Shown here piece by piece: positions 27,332 through 36,057 of a stretch of 64,000 nt of DNA (the first letter of the stretch is position 1; each line of letters starts with the position of its first letter). The DNA comes from Paenibacillus tundrae (GTDB lineage Bacteria; Bacillota; Bacilli; Paenibacillales; Paenibacillaceae): contig NZ_CP145605.1 of NCBI RefSeq assembly GCF_036884255.1, positions 2,790,001-2,854,000 on the forward strand, in the 5' to 3' direction. Made by a program: the position numbers and the translations under genes. Below the pieces are notes generated by a model. It made no database searches. It saw only the letters and a program-made list of their open reading frames with translations, and was not told where the DNA came from.

Positions 27332-27667
27332 TTGCAAGTCAATAAACAAATGATTAAAGGAAGCACTGAAACGTTGATTTTGACATTACTTCAGGAAAAG
27401 CCACTATACGGGTATGAACTAATTAAGGAGCTTCACCGTCAGTCGGAGGGTGTGTTCAACCTGAAAGAGGGAACATTATATCCTATTTTGCATGCGATGG
27501 AGATTGAACGTTGGGTTGAGTCGTATTGGATGGAGGTAGAGGGCAGAAAACGTAAATATTACTCTATTCGGGGTGAGGGAATTCAAGCGCTGAAGAATAA
27601 GAAAGAAGAGTGGCGTCTATTCCGCCGTGCTGTGGATCAAGTTCTTGGAGAGGGGGGACTAACGTGA
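27332..27667 (+). CDS. PadR family transcriptional regulator
   Basis: 111 residues, the short PadR class: winged helix with ETLILTLLQEKPLYGYELIK, GTLYPILHAME and a KRKYYSIRGEGIQAL wing, then a C-terminal dimer helix. TTG 27332 follows GGAAAGGGGG by 9 nt; ATG 27350 would remove conserved N-terminal residues. Its TGA overlaps the GTG start of the following SEDS-family gene, so it is expected to control that gene. This PadR-plus-prefix-domain membrane protein pairing is common in Bacilli; the SEDS partner is less so. Confidence 0.9.
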   Translation: MQVNKQMIKGSTETLILTLLQEKPLYGYELIKELHRQSEGVFNLKEGTLYPILHAMEIERWVESYWMEVEGRKRKYYSIRGEGIQALKNKKEEWRLFRRAVDQVLGEGGLT

Positions 27668-28998
27668 AGGAGCCTAATCGTGATGTAGAGCATTACTTGG
27701 ATGAGATATGCAGTCAAGTTAAAGCACGTGAAGTACATAAAGATTTGCGTGATGAGTTAGGTAATCATATGGAGGAAATGATGCTCGACAGAGAGCAAGA
27801 GGGGTTCAGCCGTAGCGAGGCAGCCGAATATGCGATTGAGCAGATGGGTAATCCAGAGGTAGTAGGCAAACGACTGCATCGACTGCATCGACTGCACCGT
27901 GAACGAATACACTGGGGGCTACTGACAGGGCTTTTAACTATGGCGTTGATTAGTTTATTAACGATGTGGATCTATACGACGAATGTTCTACAGGAACCCT
28001 ATCAATTCTTATACAGTGATCATATTGTTCGTACCATAAAGTGTTTACTGGTTTTAGGCTTTTTTATCTGGTTTGATTATCGGAAATGGAGAAAGCTTGC
28101 TTGGCCGATCTATATCTTGTTAAATTTAATGATGTTTATAAGTGCGATTTATCCATTGATGGAAGGTCAGAACCGTTACTTTAACGTTCTCGGTTTCGCT
28201 TTTGATCTGAGTAGCGCTGCTTTATGGATATTACCGCTTGCTATAGGTGCAATCATGTTGGATAAGTTGCGGTCTGAAATTACAATAAGATCTTTACTAA
28301 CTTATATTGGGCTTGTGTTGCTCCCAGCAGTGTTGTTCTTCCAACTAGTTGATTGGGTGAGATTGGTACTATTTGTGGTTGTTATGGTTATATTATTTGC
28401 GTGGTTTACGAAAAAATGGCTTTACACTACCGTGACAGTAATTTTTATTGCAATTCCAACTTCAATTTTAATGTTTGCCAATGATAACTTCCACCGCTTA
28501 GAGAAAATATGGATTGTTTTTGATCTCCAGAATGATCCTTATGGCATGGGATATTACAATCGTTCAATTATTGACATTGTTCAGTCTGCTGGATGGTGGG
28601 GCAACGGGCTAGAATCGACATTCACTACATTTGGAATTAGGTACCTTGATTATCCTCTAGTCATGCTCATTGATGTATTTGGTTGGTCAGCAGGTGTCGT
28701 ATTTGTCCTAGGCATTGTCTGGTTTATCGCTCACATGATTAAAATGATTCCCAGCATACGAGATGAATTTGGTCGCATGATGATTGTAGTGATTACTATG
28801 ATATTTGGAATACAGATGTTCTATTCCGTTGTGATGACCACAGGCTACGTTCCTATCGTAAGTGTGATCTTTCCTTTTCTTAGTCACGGTAGTCATCTGA
28901 CCTTTGAATACGCAGTGCTGGGGTTGGTTCTTGGCATATACCGTCGCAAAGATACCATTTCTATTCGGAATGAAAAGATTGCTGGATCACAAGGCTGA
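27664..28998 (+). CDS. FtsW/RodA/SpoVE (SEDS) family protein with N-terminal prefix domain
   Basis: 444 residues. Residues 1-70 are a soluble permease-prefix/HAAS-type helical domain (HYLDEICSQV, LRDELGNHMEEMM, AAEYAIEQMGNPE). About ten membrane segments follow. The SEDS signatures are recognisable: RLEKIWIVFDLQNDPYGMGY, QSAGWWGNGL, YLDYPLVMLIDVFGW with Asp329 at the place of the catalytic Asp of RodA/FtsW, and VPIVSVIFPFLSHGS near the end. SEDS proteins polymerise glycan from lipid II. Start GTG 27664 overlaps padR (GTGA). A 9-bp tandem repeat (CGACTGCAT) near 27870 encodes HRLHRLHR at the end of the prefix domain. Confidence 0.8.
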   Translation: MKEPNRDVEHYLDEICSQVKAREVHKDLRDELGNHMEEMMLDREQEGFSRSEAAEYAIEQMGNPEVVGKRLHRLHRLHRERIHWGLLTGLLTMALISLLTMWIYTTNVLQEPYQFLYSDHIVRTIKCLLVLGFFIWFDYRKWRKLAWPIYILLNLMMFISAIYPLMEGQNRYFNVLGFAFDLSSAALWILPLAIGAIMLDKLRSEITIRSLLTYIGLVLLPAVLFFQLVDWVRLVLFVVVMVILFAWFTKKWLYTTVTVIFIAIPTSILMFANDNFHRLEKIWIVFDLQNDPYGMGYYNRSIIDIVQSAGWWGNGLESTFTTFGIRYLDYPLVMLIDVFGWSAGVVFVLGIVWFIAHMIKMIPSIRDEFGRMMIVVITMIFGIQMFYSVVMTTGYVPIVSVIFPFLSHGSHLTFEYAVLGLVLGIYRRKDTISIRNEKIAGSQG

Positions 28999-29059
28999 GA
29001 CTAGTTTGAAATCATGCCCTGTATGTGCTCGGTCTGGAATGACAGAGGCTTTAACTACC

Positions 29060-30874
29060 TCATGACTTTACTGTGACTTCATCTAAACTTGTAGGAAACC
29101 AGATATGACGGAGATCCACCCAACCTTGGCTATTGAAGGATACACCGCGAACAGAAGGCAGATAGGCTGTTTCTATCGGTTTTTCGGTTAAATGCATGAG
29201 GAGAGACTGATCCTGTAAAAATTGTTCGATCTGATCTAAGCCTAACGTTCGATCTATGGGGTGTCTGGCAGAAATCACGCGGGTCAGCATAATCTGCACC
29301 GTTTCCTTGCTTCGTTCGTCCAGGTGTTCAGATAGCGTGATGTACAGATCGTATCTGCGCAATTCCACATCTCGATCTCGGATGAGAGAGAACAGAATGA
29401 GATCGCATTGGAGCCGCAGATCGCCCTTGAATTGTTCCATCGTTCCGGTCCGAATCGTACAGGTATATCCGTGACGCTCCAGAGCCTTCGCTAAGCGAGC
29501 CGCATCTTCACGATACTGAGCAATGGTTGCGATCTGGAGCGTTTTGGGGTTGATGGGCGTAATTCTATCTAGAGAGTCATTAGCATGCTCTCGATTGGTT
29601 GATCCGCTCTCTAACTCATGTGAAGAGGTTGCGACAGTCCCTTCTTTGAAAAGTGAATGACCCTCGCTCGCAACACATGCTTGCACGTGAGCTCTTATCG
29701 TCGGATCGCTGAGCGGTCCGATTTTTTGCGTATTACAGGTAATTAATTTGCGAACTGTCACACCAGCGCTAATCTGGCTCCAGGCTGCTCCCGTAGAGGA
29801 TAAAGGGTTATGGACAAGATGGAAGAAAGGTGACTCCATTGCTGTGTGGTCGTTCCAATTCGTAGGTGCGCTCCATGGAATTTGCAAAATCTCTACCCGA
29901 TCTAACTGAGCTCTACCTTGAAAATAAGCCGGATGTGCGTCAAGTCTACACAAATGCTCGTCCCACACACTAACCTTGAACGGACCAGTTCCCACAGGTT
30001 TTAATGCCGGATAAGGCTCTTCTTGTACTACTGAATCGGATGAGTCAGACATGGGGTGTAGCCTTGGAGATACAATGGATGCCCGGCTGGTTGTGAGAAA
30101 ATCGATAAACATTTCATGTGGTTTGGTGAGCCGGAAGCATACCGTTAACGAATCCCTTGCTTCGATGGATAAGATATGTCTACTCACATCCTTGTATAAA
30201 TTCCTCCGCTTCGTAGATTGTAATCTCTCAAATGTGTAGACCACATCCTCAGCGGTGAGATACTGACCATCATGGAAGCTCACGCCTTTACGCAAATAAA
30301 AAATCCAAGTCATACGATCCTCACTTACATCCCAAGTGTGCGCCAAACAAGGTTTAATCTCTCCCGCTTCGTTGCGTTGAACCAATCCATCAAATACATG
30401 ACTGGTAATGAAAGATTCAGCTAACAGATTAATATACATAGGATCAAGGGCATGAATCTGTTGTCTAATGGGCAGTCGTAGGGTATCAATTCGTTCATTA
30501 TGTATTCCTTCTTCGGTATGATGTCCGGAATAACCGAGCAACCACTGGTTCAGATGATGCTGCATCGTGACCGAGCTCGAGAATGCACCAATGTGCTCTG
30601 CTGCCTGCTGGAGTTCACGACGGTTCATGGCTTGCATCATGTATTCTGCCGCAATTTTCTCAGCGGGGATGAGCAGGGTAAGCGTGGATCTTCGTCCACG
30701 TCCACGCTGGGACATCCAATCGATCCAGTGGAGTCCGATCATTTTTTTGACAATGGTTAATGTGTTTCGGTGTGTGCAATCCAGCAATTCTCCAAGTTCA
30801 GCGAGTGTGACTTCATGTTCAGATAAATGGCCAAATTGTTGATGTAACAGCAGATATTGTTGATGCAATTTCAT
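29060..30874 (-). CDS. SgrR-type regulator with solute-binding domain
   Basis: 604 residues. The N-terminal winged helix (residues 1-115: LLLHQQFGHLSEHEVTLAEL, LDCTHRNTLTIVKKM) matches SgrR_N, and residues about 150-590 form a peptide/nickel-type SBP_bac_5 domain (HVFDGLVQRNEAGEIKPCLA, WIFYLRKGVSFHDG, TAEDVVYTFERL) without a signal peptide, so it acts in the cytoplasm as a ligand-sensing regulator. In enterobacteria SgrR controls sugar-phosphate stress genes; in Paenibacillus such proteins often adjoin permease genes. Here the divergent neighbour is a DUF4173 protein with a shared 111-nt promoter region. Confidence 0.85.
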   Translation of the reverse strand: MKLHQQYLLLHQQFGHLSEHEVTLAELGELLDCTHRNTLTIVKKMIGLHWIDWMSQRGRGRRSTLTLLIPAEKIAAEYMMQAMNRRELQQAAEHIGAFSSSVTMQHHLNQWLLGYSGHHTEEGIHNERIDTLRLPIRQQIHALDPMYINLLAESFITSHVFDGLVQRNEAGEIKPCLAHTWDVSEDRMTWIFYLRKGVSFHDGQYLTAEDVVYTFERLQSTKRRNLYKDVSRHILSIEARDSLTVCFRLTKPHEMFIDFLTTSRASIVSPRLHPMSDSSDSVVQEEPYPALKPVGTGPFKVSVWDEHLCRLDAHPAYFQGRAQLDRVEILQIPWSAPTNWNDHTAMESPFFHLVHNPLSSTGAAWSQISAGVTVRKLITCNTQKIGPLSDPTIRAHVQACVASEGHSLFKEGTVATSSHELESGSTNREHANDSLDRITPINPKTLQIATIAQYREDAARLAKALERHGYTCTIRTGTMEQFKGDLRLQCDLILFSLIRDRDVELRRYDLYITLSEHLDERSKETVQIMLTRVISARHPIDRTLGLDQIEQFLQDQSLLMHLTEKPIETAYLPSVRGVSFNSQGWVDLRHIWFPTSLDEVTVKS

Positions 30875-30985
30875 TGTAATTTATTCCCTTCCTAAAATAA
30901 GAACTTTTCCGATTTGATATTTCTATTTATCTTCCTATTTTATCATCTAGAATGAAACGTAGAAAGTTTAATGGAGGTAATTCCC

Positions 30986-32605
30986 ATGATTAAGAAAATA
31001 TTGGATTCACCCAATCGTGCGTTAATTACGCTATGTTCTGCGTTGGTACTGGCTATTGTGCATCAGTATCTATTTTTTGACAAAGGGGTAGGTGTATCCT
31101 ATCCACTGTTTGTTGTGCTTTTCTATGGTTATATGTTTGTATTTGCGAGAGATCGAGTAAAGGCATTTGCTTGGGTAGATCTGTTCATCGCGAGTGTAGT
31201 GTTGTTATTATCTTTAACTTTTGCGTTGTTCGATAATGAACTGTTTCATGCGCTCAATTTCCTAACTGTACCGGGATTAATTATTTTACATATGGCTTAT
31301 CTGATTGGCCGGAAGCAGACACAATGGTGGAAGATTAGTTTAATTGGTTTAGCTGTGGATCATCTGCTGCCTCAATCTATACGCCATTGGCCGACCATCG
31401 GAAGAACTCTGATGAAAAAAGGTGGACGCAAGCTGGCTAACAAGCAGAAAGTTGTTGTTACCAAAGTATTCATTGGTTTAATCGTATCGCTGCCCATCCT
31501 AATCGTCGTAGTGGGGTTGCTAACCTCTGCCGATGGCATCTTTAATCAATATTTATCTGGAATTCCAACATGGCTGAACGATTTAACGTTGACACCCGGT
31601 CTACCAAGGGTGATCTGGATTATCATTGCAAGTGTGTTCTTCTTTAGCTACGTATGGGGATTTGTACAACCGATGGAGTATGAGTCGGAGAGGCGAGAGA
31701 ACGCTCATTGGAAAAATCAGTCCGTAGCACTTCCGCTCGCGCAGCGTGATGATGATGGAGAGAACTCGGATTCAGTCCTGGTGAGCCCATCCTATGAAGG
31801 AACAACACCGGATTCGAATCTTTCGAAACCTCACCTCGTGGAACCGTTACGGCTAGATCCAATCATTATTGGAACCGTGTTATTCGTGATCAACAGTGTA
31901 TATCTGTTATTTGTTTTTGTTCAATTCTCTTATCTCTTCGGGGCAGGCGTGGGTAATCTGCCTTCAGAATTGTCGTATGCGGAGTATGCCAGAAGTGGAT
32001 TCATTGAACTTGTTCTGGTGACAGGCATTAACTTCTTCATTCTCGTTATTGCACTGCAATTTACACGATCAGGCGGCAAAATAAGCACCATCGTACATCA
32101 GGTATTGCTGACGTTGTTGATTGTGTGTTCTGCTGTCATGCTGTATTCGGCCTTCATGCGCCTTAGTCTCTATGAAGAGGCGTATGGATATACGTATATC
32201 CGATTCCTTGTGCATGCATTTATGATCTTTCTTGCACTCTTGTTGTTGATCGCGGGTTTACGTATTCGGTACACAACGATTCCTCTAATCCGCTGTTATA
32301 TCATACTGACACTCACAGCATATGTGGCAATGAACTACGTGGGGATGGATAACCAGATTGCAGAACGTAACATCGAGCGCTATCACCAATCGGGTCAGAT
32401 TGATGCAGATTATTTGGCTAATCTATCAGCAGATGCGGTTCCACAATTAAAGCAATTTGCTGATGAGAGTTACCCGGAGCTTCACGAGCTGCTGCTGTTG
32501 AACCAATCACAGTATTTATTAGAAAAGAATGACCGCTCATGGTCTTCGTTTAACGTATCGAGATACACCGCGTCACGTGAATTAGCAGAGCTTCGGAAGC
32601 AGTAA
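30986..32605 (+). CDS. DUF4173 multispan membrane protein
   Basis: 539 residues with about twelve hydrophobic segments and a 60-residue polar loop near residues 220-290 (QPMEYESERRENAH, then Ser/Asp-rich). Motifs NFLTVPGLIILHMAYL, LYEEAYGYTYIRFLVHAF and MDNQIAERNIERY match the DUF4173 family as remembered. Function unknown. ATG 30986 follows GGAGGT by 7 nt; an upstream in-frame ATG at 30971 overlaps the ribosome site. Divergent from the SgrR-type regulator, which may control it. Confidence 0.82.
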   Translation: MIKKILDSPNRALITLCSALVLAIVHQYLFFDKGVGVSYPLFVVLFYGYMFVFARDRVKAFAWVDLFIASVVLLLSLTFALFDNELFHALNFLTVPGLIILHMAYLIGRKQTQWWKISLIGLAVDHLLPQSIRHWPTIGRTLMKKGGRKLANKQKVVVTKVFIGLIVSLPILIVVVGLLTSADGIFNQYLSGIPTWLNDLTLTPGLPRVIWIIIASVFFFSYVWGFVQPMEYESERRENAHWKNQSVALPLAQRDDDGENSDSVLVSPSYEGTTPDSNLSKPHLVEPLRLDPIIIGTVLFVINSVYLLFVFVQFSYLFGAGVGNLPSELSYAEYARSGFIELVLVTGINFFILVIALQFTRSGGKISTIVHQVLLTLLIVCSAVMLYSAFMRLSLYEEAYGYTYIRFLVHAFMIFLALLLLIAGLRIRYTTIPLIRCYIILTLTAYVAMNYVGMDNQIAERNIERYHQSGQIDADYLANLSADAVPQLKQFADESYPELHELLLLNQSQYLLEKNDRSWSSFNVSRYTASRELAELRKQ

Positions 32606-32656
32606 AATAAGGTAACGCTCTTTACCGATCCAGTACATGCAAATTCAATATGTAAG

Positions 32657-32690
32657 TGTTATAATATAAAAATAAACCTATAAAGGGGGT
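32657..32690 (+). promoter_or_regulatory. extended -10 promoter for the leader ORF-yidC unit
   Basis: TGtTATAAT (32657-32665) is a consensus extended -10 with no good -35 needed. It lies about 25 nt before the ribosome site AAAGGGGG (32682-32689), giving a short leader. The unit therefore has a promoter of its own after the DUF4173 gene. Confidence 0.6.
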
Positions 32691-32697
32691 GAATCCC

Positions 32698-33048
32698 TTG
32701 TTTGAATTACATGAGTTGTTACCTTACATTTTCTCCATCGGGCTCATCTTCACAGTAAGTTATGCATATATTGCACATCTACACTGTGGCATGACCGAGT
32801 ATTGGATTGGAGATCGAGCTGGTGATGGACTAGATCCCATTCTTCCGGCACTTTCTCTGCATAGTCAATACAGAACAGAAGATCTAAGTCGCATGGTCAG
32901 ACGAAGAGAAGCGCCAGATGAAGATGAACCGGATTGTGTGTCCTCGTTGATTGAACGTCGTACAAATCAACGAGGAGGATATATATGGATCAACAATCAA
33001 ACAAGGGATTCACTTTTACATCGGGCAGGGGACGGACGTATGGGCTGA
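32698..33048 (+). CDS. candidate MifM-like regulatory leader peptide before yidC
   Basis: 116 codons from TTG 32698 (AAAGGGGG 8 nt upstream). One membrane segment spans residues about 9-28 (YIFSIGLIFTVSYAYIA). A soluble tail follows, with basic SRMVRRRE (64-71) running into acidic DEDEPD (74-79). The frame passes through a hairpin (32941-32976) and overlaps yidC by 64 nt, ending in TGA in another frame. No homologue is recognised by sequence. The layout equals B. subtilis mifM-yidC2, where a one-TM peptide with basic residues and a DEED cluster arrests the ribosome and opens a hairpin hiding the yidC2 ribosome site. The part after residue 80 may have no function of its own. Confidence 0.65.
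   Translation: MFELHELLPYIFSIGLIFTVSYAYIAHLHCGMTEYWIGDRAGDGLDPILPALSLHSQYRTEDLSRMVRRREAPDEDEPDCVSSLIERRTNQRGGYIWINNQTRDSLLHRAGDGRMG
32941..32979 (+). promoter_or_regulatory. hairpin sequestering the yidC Shine-Dalgarno
   Basis: TCCTCGTTGATT (32941-32952) and AATCAACGAGGA (32965-32976) form a perfect 12-bp stem with a 12-nt loop. The 3' arm contains GAGGA of the yidC ribosome site GAGGAGGA (32972-32979). A ribosome paused at codons 74-80 of the upstream ORF would cover or melt the 5' arm. No T run follows, so this is not a terminator. Confidence 0.8.
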
Positions 33049-33878
33049 TTGCGATTTTATTCGCAGTTATGTTATTGGCCGGATGTAGCAACAATGTATC
33101 GGAGATTAATTCGACGACACCGGGATTCTTTAATCACTATATCGTGTTCCCGCTGTCTTACCTGATTCAACACATCGCAACGATCTTTAATGGGAGCTAT
33201 GGAGTTGCCATTATCGCGATTACACTGATCATTCGATTAGCCTTATTGCCTCTGATGATGCGTCAAGCGAAGTCTCAACAAGGCACACGTGTTATCATGA
33301 ACGCCATGAAGCCAGAGCTTGATGCGATTAAGAAGAAGTATGAGGGCAAGAATGATGCGGTTGATCGTCAGAAGTTATCCCAGGAGACGATGGAGTTATA
33401 CAAGAAGCATAAGTTCAATCCACTGAATATTGGCTGTCTACCACTTCTGATTCAGTTGCCGATTCTGTCAGGGATATACACTGCAATTCGGCTTACGCCG
33501 GAACTGTCGTCACATTCCTTCTTGTGGTTTAAGCTTGGTGCACCAGACTATGTACTTGCTGTTGTTGTAGCGGTCATTTATCTCATTCAAGCGAAGGTAT
33601 CTCAAGCAAATATGGCACCTGAACAGCGTAAGCAGTTCGCCATTATGGGTTACCTCTCTCCGTTGATGATGGCGTTCTTCTCCTTATCAGCACCTGCTGC
33701 AATGCCGCTGTATTGGACGATCGGTGGCTCGTTCTTGGTATTACAAACGTTATTGTTCCGCAAACTGTACCCAGTTGAACATCCGCAGGAGACACCCGTT
33801 GCTCCGGTGAAGAACGTTCATAACAAAAAGGCGAAAACGACCAAAACCGTTAAACCTGCGAAACCAGCAAAATCATAA
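32985..33878 (+). CDS. yidC: membrane protein insertase YidC/OxaA family lipoprotein
   Basis: 297 residues. Lipobox LLAGC near residues 31-35, then five membrane segments with the conserved groove Arg in LIIRLALLPLMMRQAKSQ, a cytoplasmic hairpin (MKPELDAIKKKYEGK, KLSQETMELYKKH), NPLNIGCLPLLIQLPILSGIY and SLSAPAAMPLYWTIGG. A basic Lys/Ala/Pro tail ends the protein. It inserts and folds membrane proteins with or without SecYEG. In Bacilli there are usually two paralogues; position behind a candidate arrest peptide suggests this is the inducible, YidC2-type one. ATG 32985 has GAGGAGG 6 nt upstream, partly buried in a hairpin. Confidence 0.92.
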   Translation: MDQQSNKGFTFTSGRGRTYGLIAILFAVMLLAGCSNNVSEINSTTPGFFNHYIVFPLSYLIQHIATIFNGSYGVAIIAITLIIRLALLPLMMRQAKSQQGTRVIMNAMKPELDAIKKKYEGKNDAVDRQKLSQETMELYKKHKFNPLNIGCLPLLIQLPILSGIYTAIRLTPELSSHSFLWFKLGAPDYVLAVVVAVIYLIQAKVSQANMAPEQRKQFAIMGYLSPLMMAFFSLSAPAAMPLYWTIGGSFLVLQTLLFRKLYPVEHPQETPVAPVKNVHNKKAKTTKTVKPAKPAKS

Positions 33879-33909
33879 TGATCGGGCATGAAACCTATGC
33901 TTGATGAGT

Positions 33910-33948
33910 AAGAAGCCTATTCCAAGAGCGGAGTAGGCTTCTTTTTTT
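33910..33948. terminator. bidirectional terminator
   Basis: AGAAGCCTA (33911-33919) pairs with TAGGCTTCT (33934-33942) followed by TTTTTT. It serves yidC and, on the other strand, the convergent LuxR-type gene whose stop lies within it. Confidence 0.85.
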
Positions 33949-35068
33949 AATTCATTTGATTGTCGCTTAGATGAAAACGGGAAACGAAAAACCAGATTAG
34001 CTCACGGCGTGAATAGACACCTGTTTTCGCAAAAATAGATTTTAGATGATCCTGTACGGTATACGCCGAGATGAACATCGCGGCAGCGATTTCTTTGGAG
34101 GAATAGCTGCGAAGAACGTATCCAAGTAGCTCACGTTCACGATCAGATAACCCGTGACTGTCTGCCAGTAAGGGGAGTAAATCCTGTGGCATGGCTTGTT
34201 CCAAACGGATAGCAATCTGTCCAGAGCCGTCTAGTGTCCGCATACGGCTAGCATGAAGCACGAGATACCGACCATCCAACAGTTGGATGCAGGCCTTGGA
34301 CTGCGAGGTAAAGGCTGCACGAGGTTCGGAACTCGTATTCAGATTAGATGGACGAAGTAGTCGACTTAGTAGATGAGAACTGACAGCACGGACTGGACGG
34401 GGAATGACATTATCGTCTAATTGCTCCAGAGCACGTAATTGTGTCAGCCAATGTTCGGCAGCTTCATTCAGCGACAACAACTTAAAAGCATCCGAGACTA
34501 CCATAATCCCCGGTTCTTGAGGACTCCCGCTCAGAATCTCATCCATAAGACTCTGCTGAGTCTTACGAAGCATTCTTGCAAGAGAGCCTGTCCAGTCCTG
34601 CAAAAGTACACGTTCCTCCTCCGTAAATAGGGCAGTTTCCGTCCTGCGATATAAGGTTAGGTATCCCCAGCAAGCCCCATCACAGATCAAGACAGCACGT
34701 AGCTCATCACTGAATCCCGCTGGTTTCAAAATCGTTTCGTAGCGAGCACTTCGTTCAGTTGTTTCATCCAAAGCGGCGCGAAGAATAGCCGTATGCTTGC
34801 CTGAACGAATCATATCCGCATATTTATGGAGGTCTTCTTCAGTATATTCATTCAAGAAAAGATGATCGTGTATGGCCTCAATGCCATCTTCCGTAACGGC
34901 ACCTGTCGAGAGAAGGGTATGGGGATCAACCGTTGTGAAGCAATATGCATCATAAGGGATCCGAGTTAGGATATGTTGGAGAGCAGCCTCGCGGTAAGTA
35001 CGAGAGGTCCAGGTTTCTTTTTCAAGATTGGTGATGGATTGCTCTTTACGTCCGATATGTATGTTCAT
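33947..35068 (-). CDS. LuxR-type transcriptional regulator with GAF/PAS-like sensor
   Basis: 373 residues. Residues about 20-170 look GAF-like (YDAYCFTTVDPHTLLSTG, ICDGACWGYLTLYRR, LFTEEERVLLQDW), 185-280 PAS-like (PGIMVVSDAFKLLSLNEAAEHWL), and the C-terminus is a LuxR helix-turn-helix (LSDRERELLGYVLRSYSSKEIA, ISAYTVQDHLKSIFAKTGV). No receiver domain. Ligand and targets unknown. ATG 35068 follows AAAGGAG. It stands alone between a terminator and a divergent methyltransferase gene 275 nt away. Confidence 0.85.
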   Translation of the reverse strand: MNIHIGRKEQSITNLEKETWTSRTYREAALQHILTRIPYDAYCFTTVDPHTLLSTGAVTEDGIEAIHDHLFLNEYTEEDLHKYADMIRSGKHTAILRAALDETTERSARYETILKPAGFSDELRAVLICDGACWGYLTLYRRTETALFTEEERVLLQDWTGSLARMLRKTQQSLMDEILSGSPQEPGIMVVSDAFKLLSLNEAAEHWLTQLRALEQLDDNVIPRPVRAVSSHLLSRLLRPSNLNTSSEPRAAFTSQSKACIQLLDGRYLVLHASRMRTLDGSGQIAIRLEQAMPQDLLPLLADSHGLSDRERELLGYVLRSYSSKEIAAAMFISAYTVQDHLKSIFAKTGVYSRRELIWFFVSRFHLSDNQMN

Positions 35069-35343
35069 TCTTCTTGCTCCTTTCCCCTAAGAATCCCAAT
35101 GTTCTGGGATAGGAGTGCGTGGATCACGCTTCTATAATGAAAGTATATCAGTTAACGCCATATTTAACACGAGAACGAAGAGAGCAGGGATGACGGGAAG
35201 AAGCTAAGCTAAGGACTTCTTAAGTGAGTAGGCTACTTGAAATGCATGCGTTTCTCCTGAACGTTTACTTCATAAGCTATGTGGATGCAACGATCTTCCT
35301 CGTTTGTTAATTATAGATTCACCACAAGGAGTGTAAAGCACAT

Positions 35344-36057
35344 ATGAGAGAAAAAGATGATCCACAACGAATGAGCTGGGATACAGCGGACGAGAACCGT
35401 TACGAGCAATCAATAGCGATGAAAATCCCAGGTTATGCACACATGCATGACCTAATGGAACGGCTGCTTGCTGCTTCGCTAATGAATCAACCACAAGCTA
35501 GATTGCTTATTGTTGGAGCCGGCGGTGGGAAAGAGTTGACGCTGCTTGGAAGTCGTCATCCTGAATGGTCTTTTACAGGTATAGATCTATCAGAACCAAT
35601 GCTTCAACTTGCTGTAAGACGGGTCGCTGAATTGGAGTTGGAATCTAGAGTAGACCTTCGCATGACTTCCATTGAAGCGATGTCGGAAGAGGCGATGTAC
35701 GATGGCGCGACCTGTATGCTAATGCTTCATTTTGTTCAGAGCCTGGAAGCAAAAAAACGGTTACTGCATAGTCTTGCAGCTAAACTCAAGCCAGGATCAC
35801 CACTCCTTATTGCTGCCGTTAATGCTGACCTGCATTCACCAGCCTATGCAACGATAATGAACGCTTGGCGAGAACATATGCTTTTTGCCGGAATAACAGT
35901 GGATGAATGGGAACGATTCGCTACATCCTTAGGCCAAGAGTCAGATCCTATATCATCTGAGGTGATGATTCAGTTGCTTGGAGAATGCGGGTTTACCGAT
36001 ATTACACGATATTTCGGGTCGTTCTGGGTGGAGGGTTATTATGCAAGACGTATCTAA
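35344..36057 (+). CDS. class I SAM-dependent methyltransferase
   Basis: 237 residues. SAM-binding motif I LLIVGAGGGKE (54-64), an acidic residue at the end of strand 2 (FTGIDLSEPML), DLRMTSIEAM and a motif IV-like GATCMLMLHF. The overall plan resembles YtzU/UbiE-like small-molecule methyltransferases of the Tam/CmoA kind. Substrate unknown. The ribosome site AAGGAG (35326-35331) is rather far (12 nt) from ATG 35344. The last 17 nt overlap the start of the next gene, so the two act from one transcript. Confidence 0.82.
   Translation: MREKDDPQRMSWDTADENRYEQSIAMKIPGYAHMHDLMERLLAASLMNQPQARLLIVGAGGGKELTLLGSRHPEWSFTGIDLSEPMLQLAVRRVAELELESRVDLRMTSIEAMSEEAMYDGATCMLMLHFVQSLEAKKRLLHSLAAKLKPGSPLLIAAVNADLHSPAYATIMNAWREHMLFAGITVDEWERFATSLGQESDPISSEVMIQLLGECGFTDITRYFGSFWVEGYYARRI

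Noticed and set aside
32941..32976. Hairpin before yidC as a transcription terminator
   Set aside because: The stem is followed by GGATATATATGG rather than a T run and lies within the ribosome site, so a translational role is more likely.
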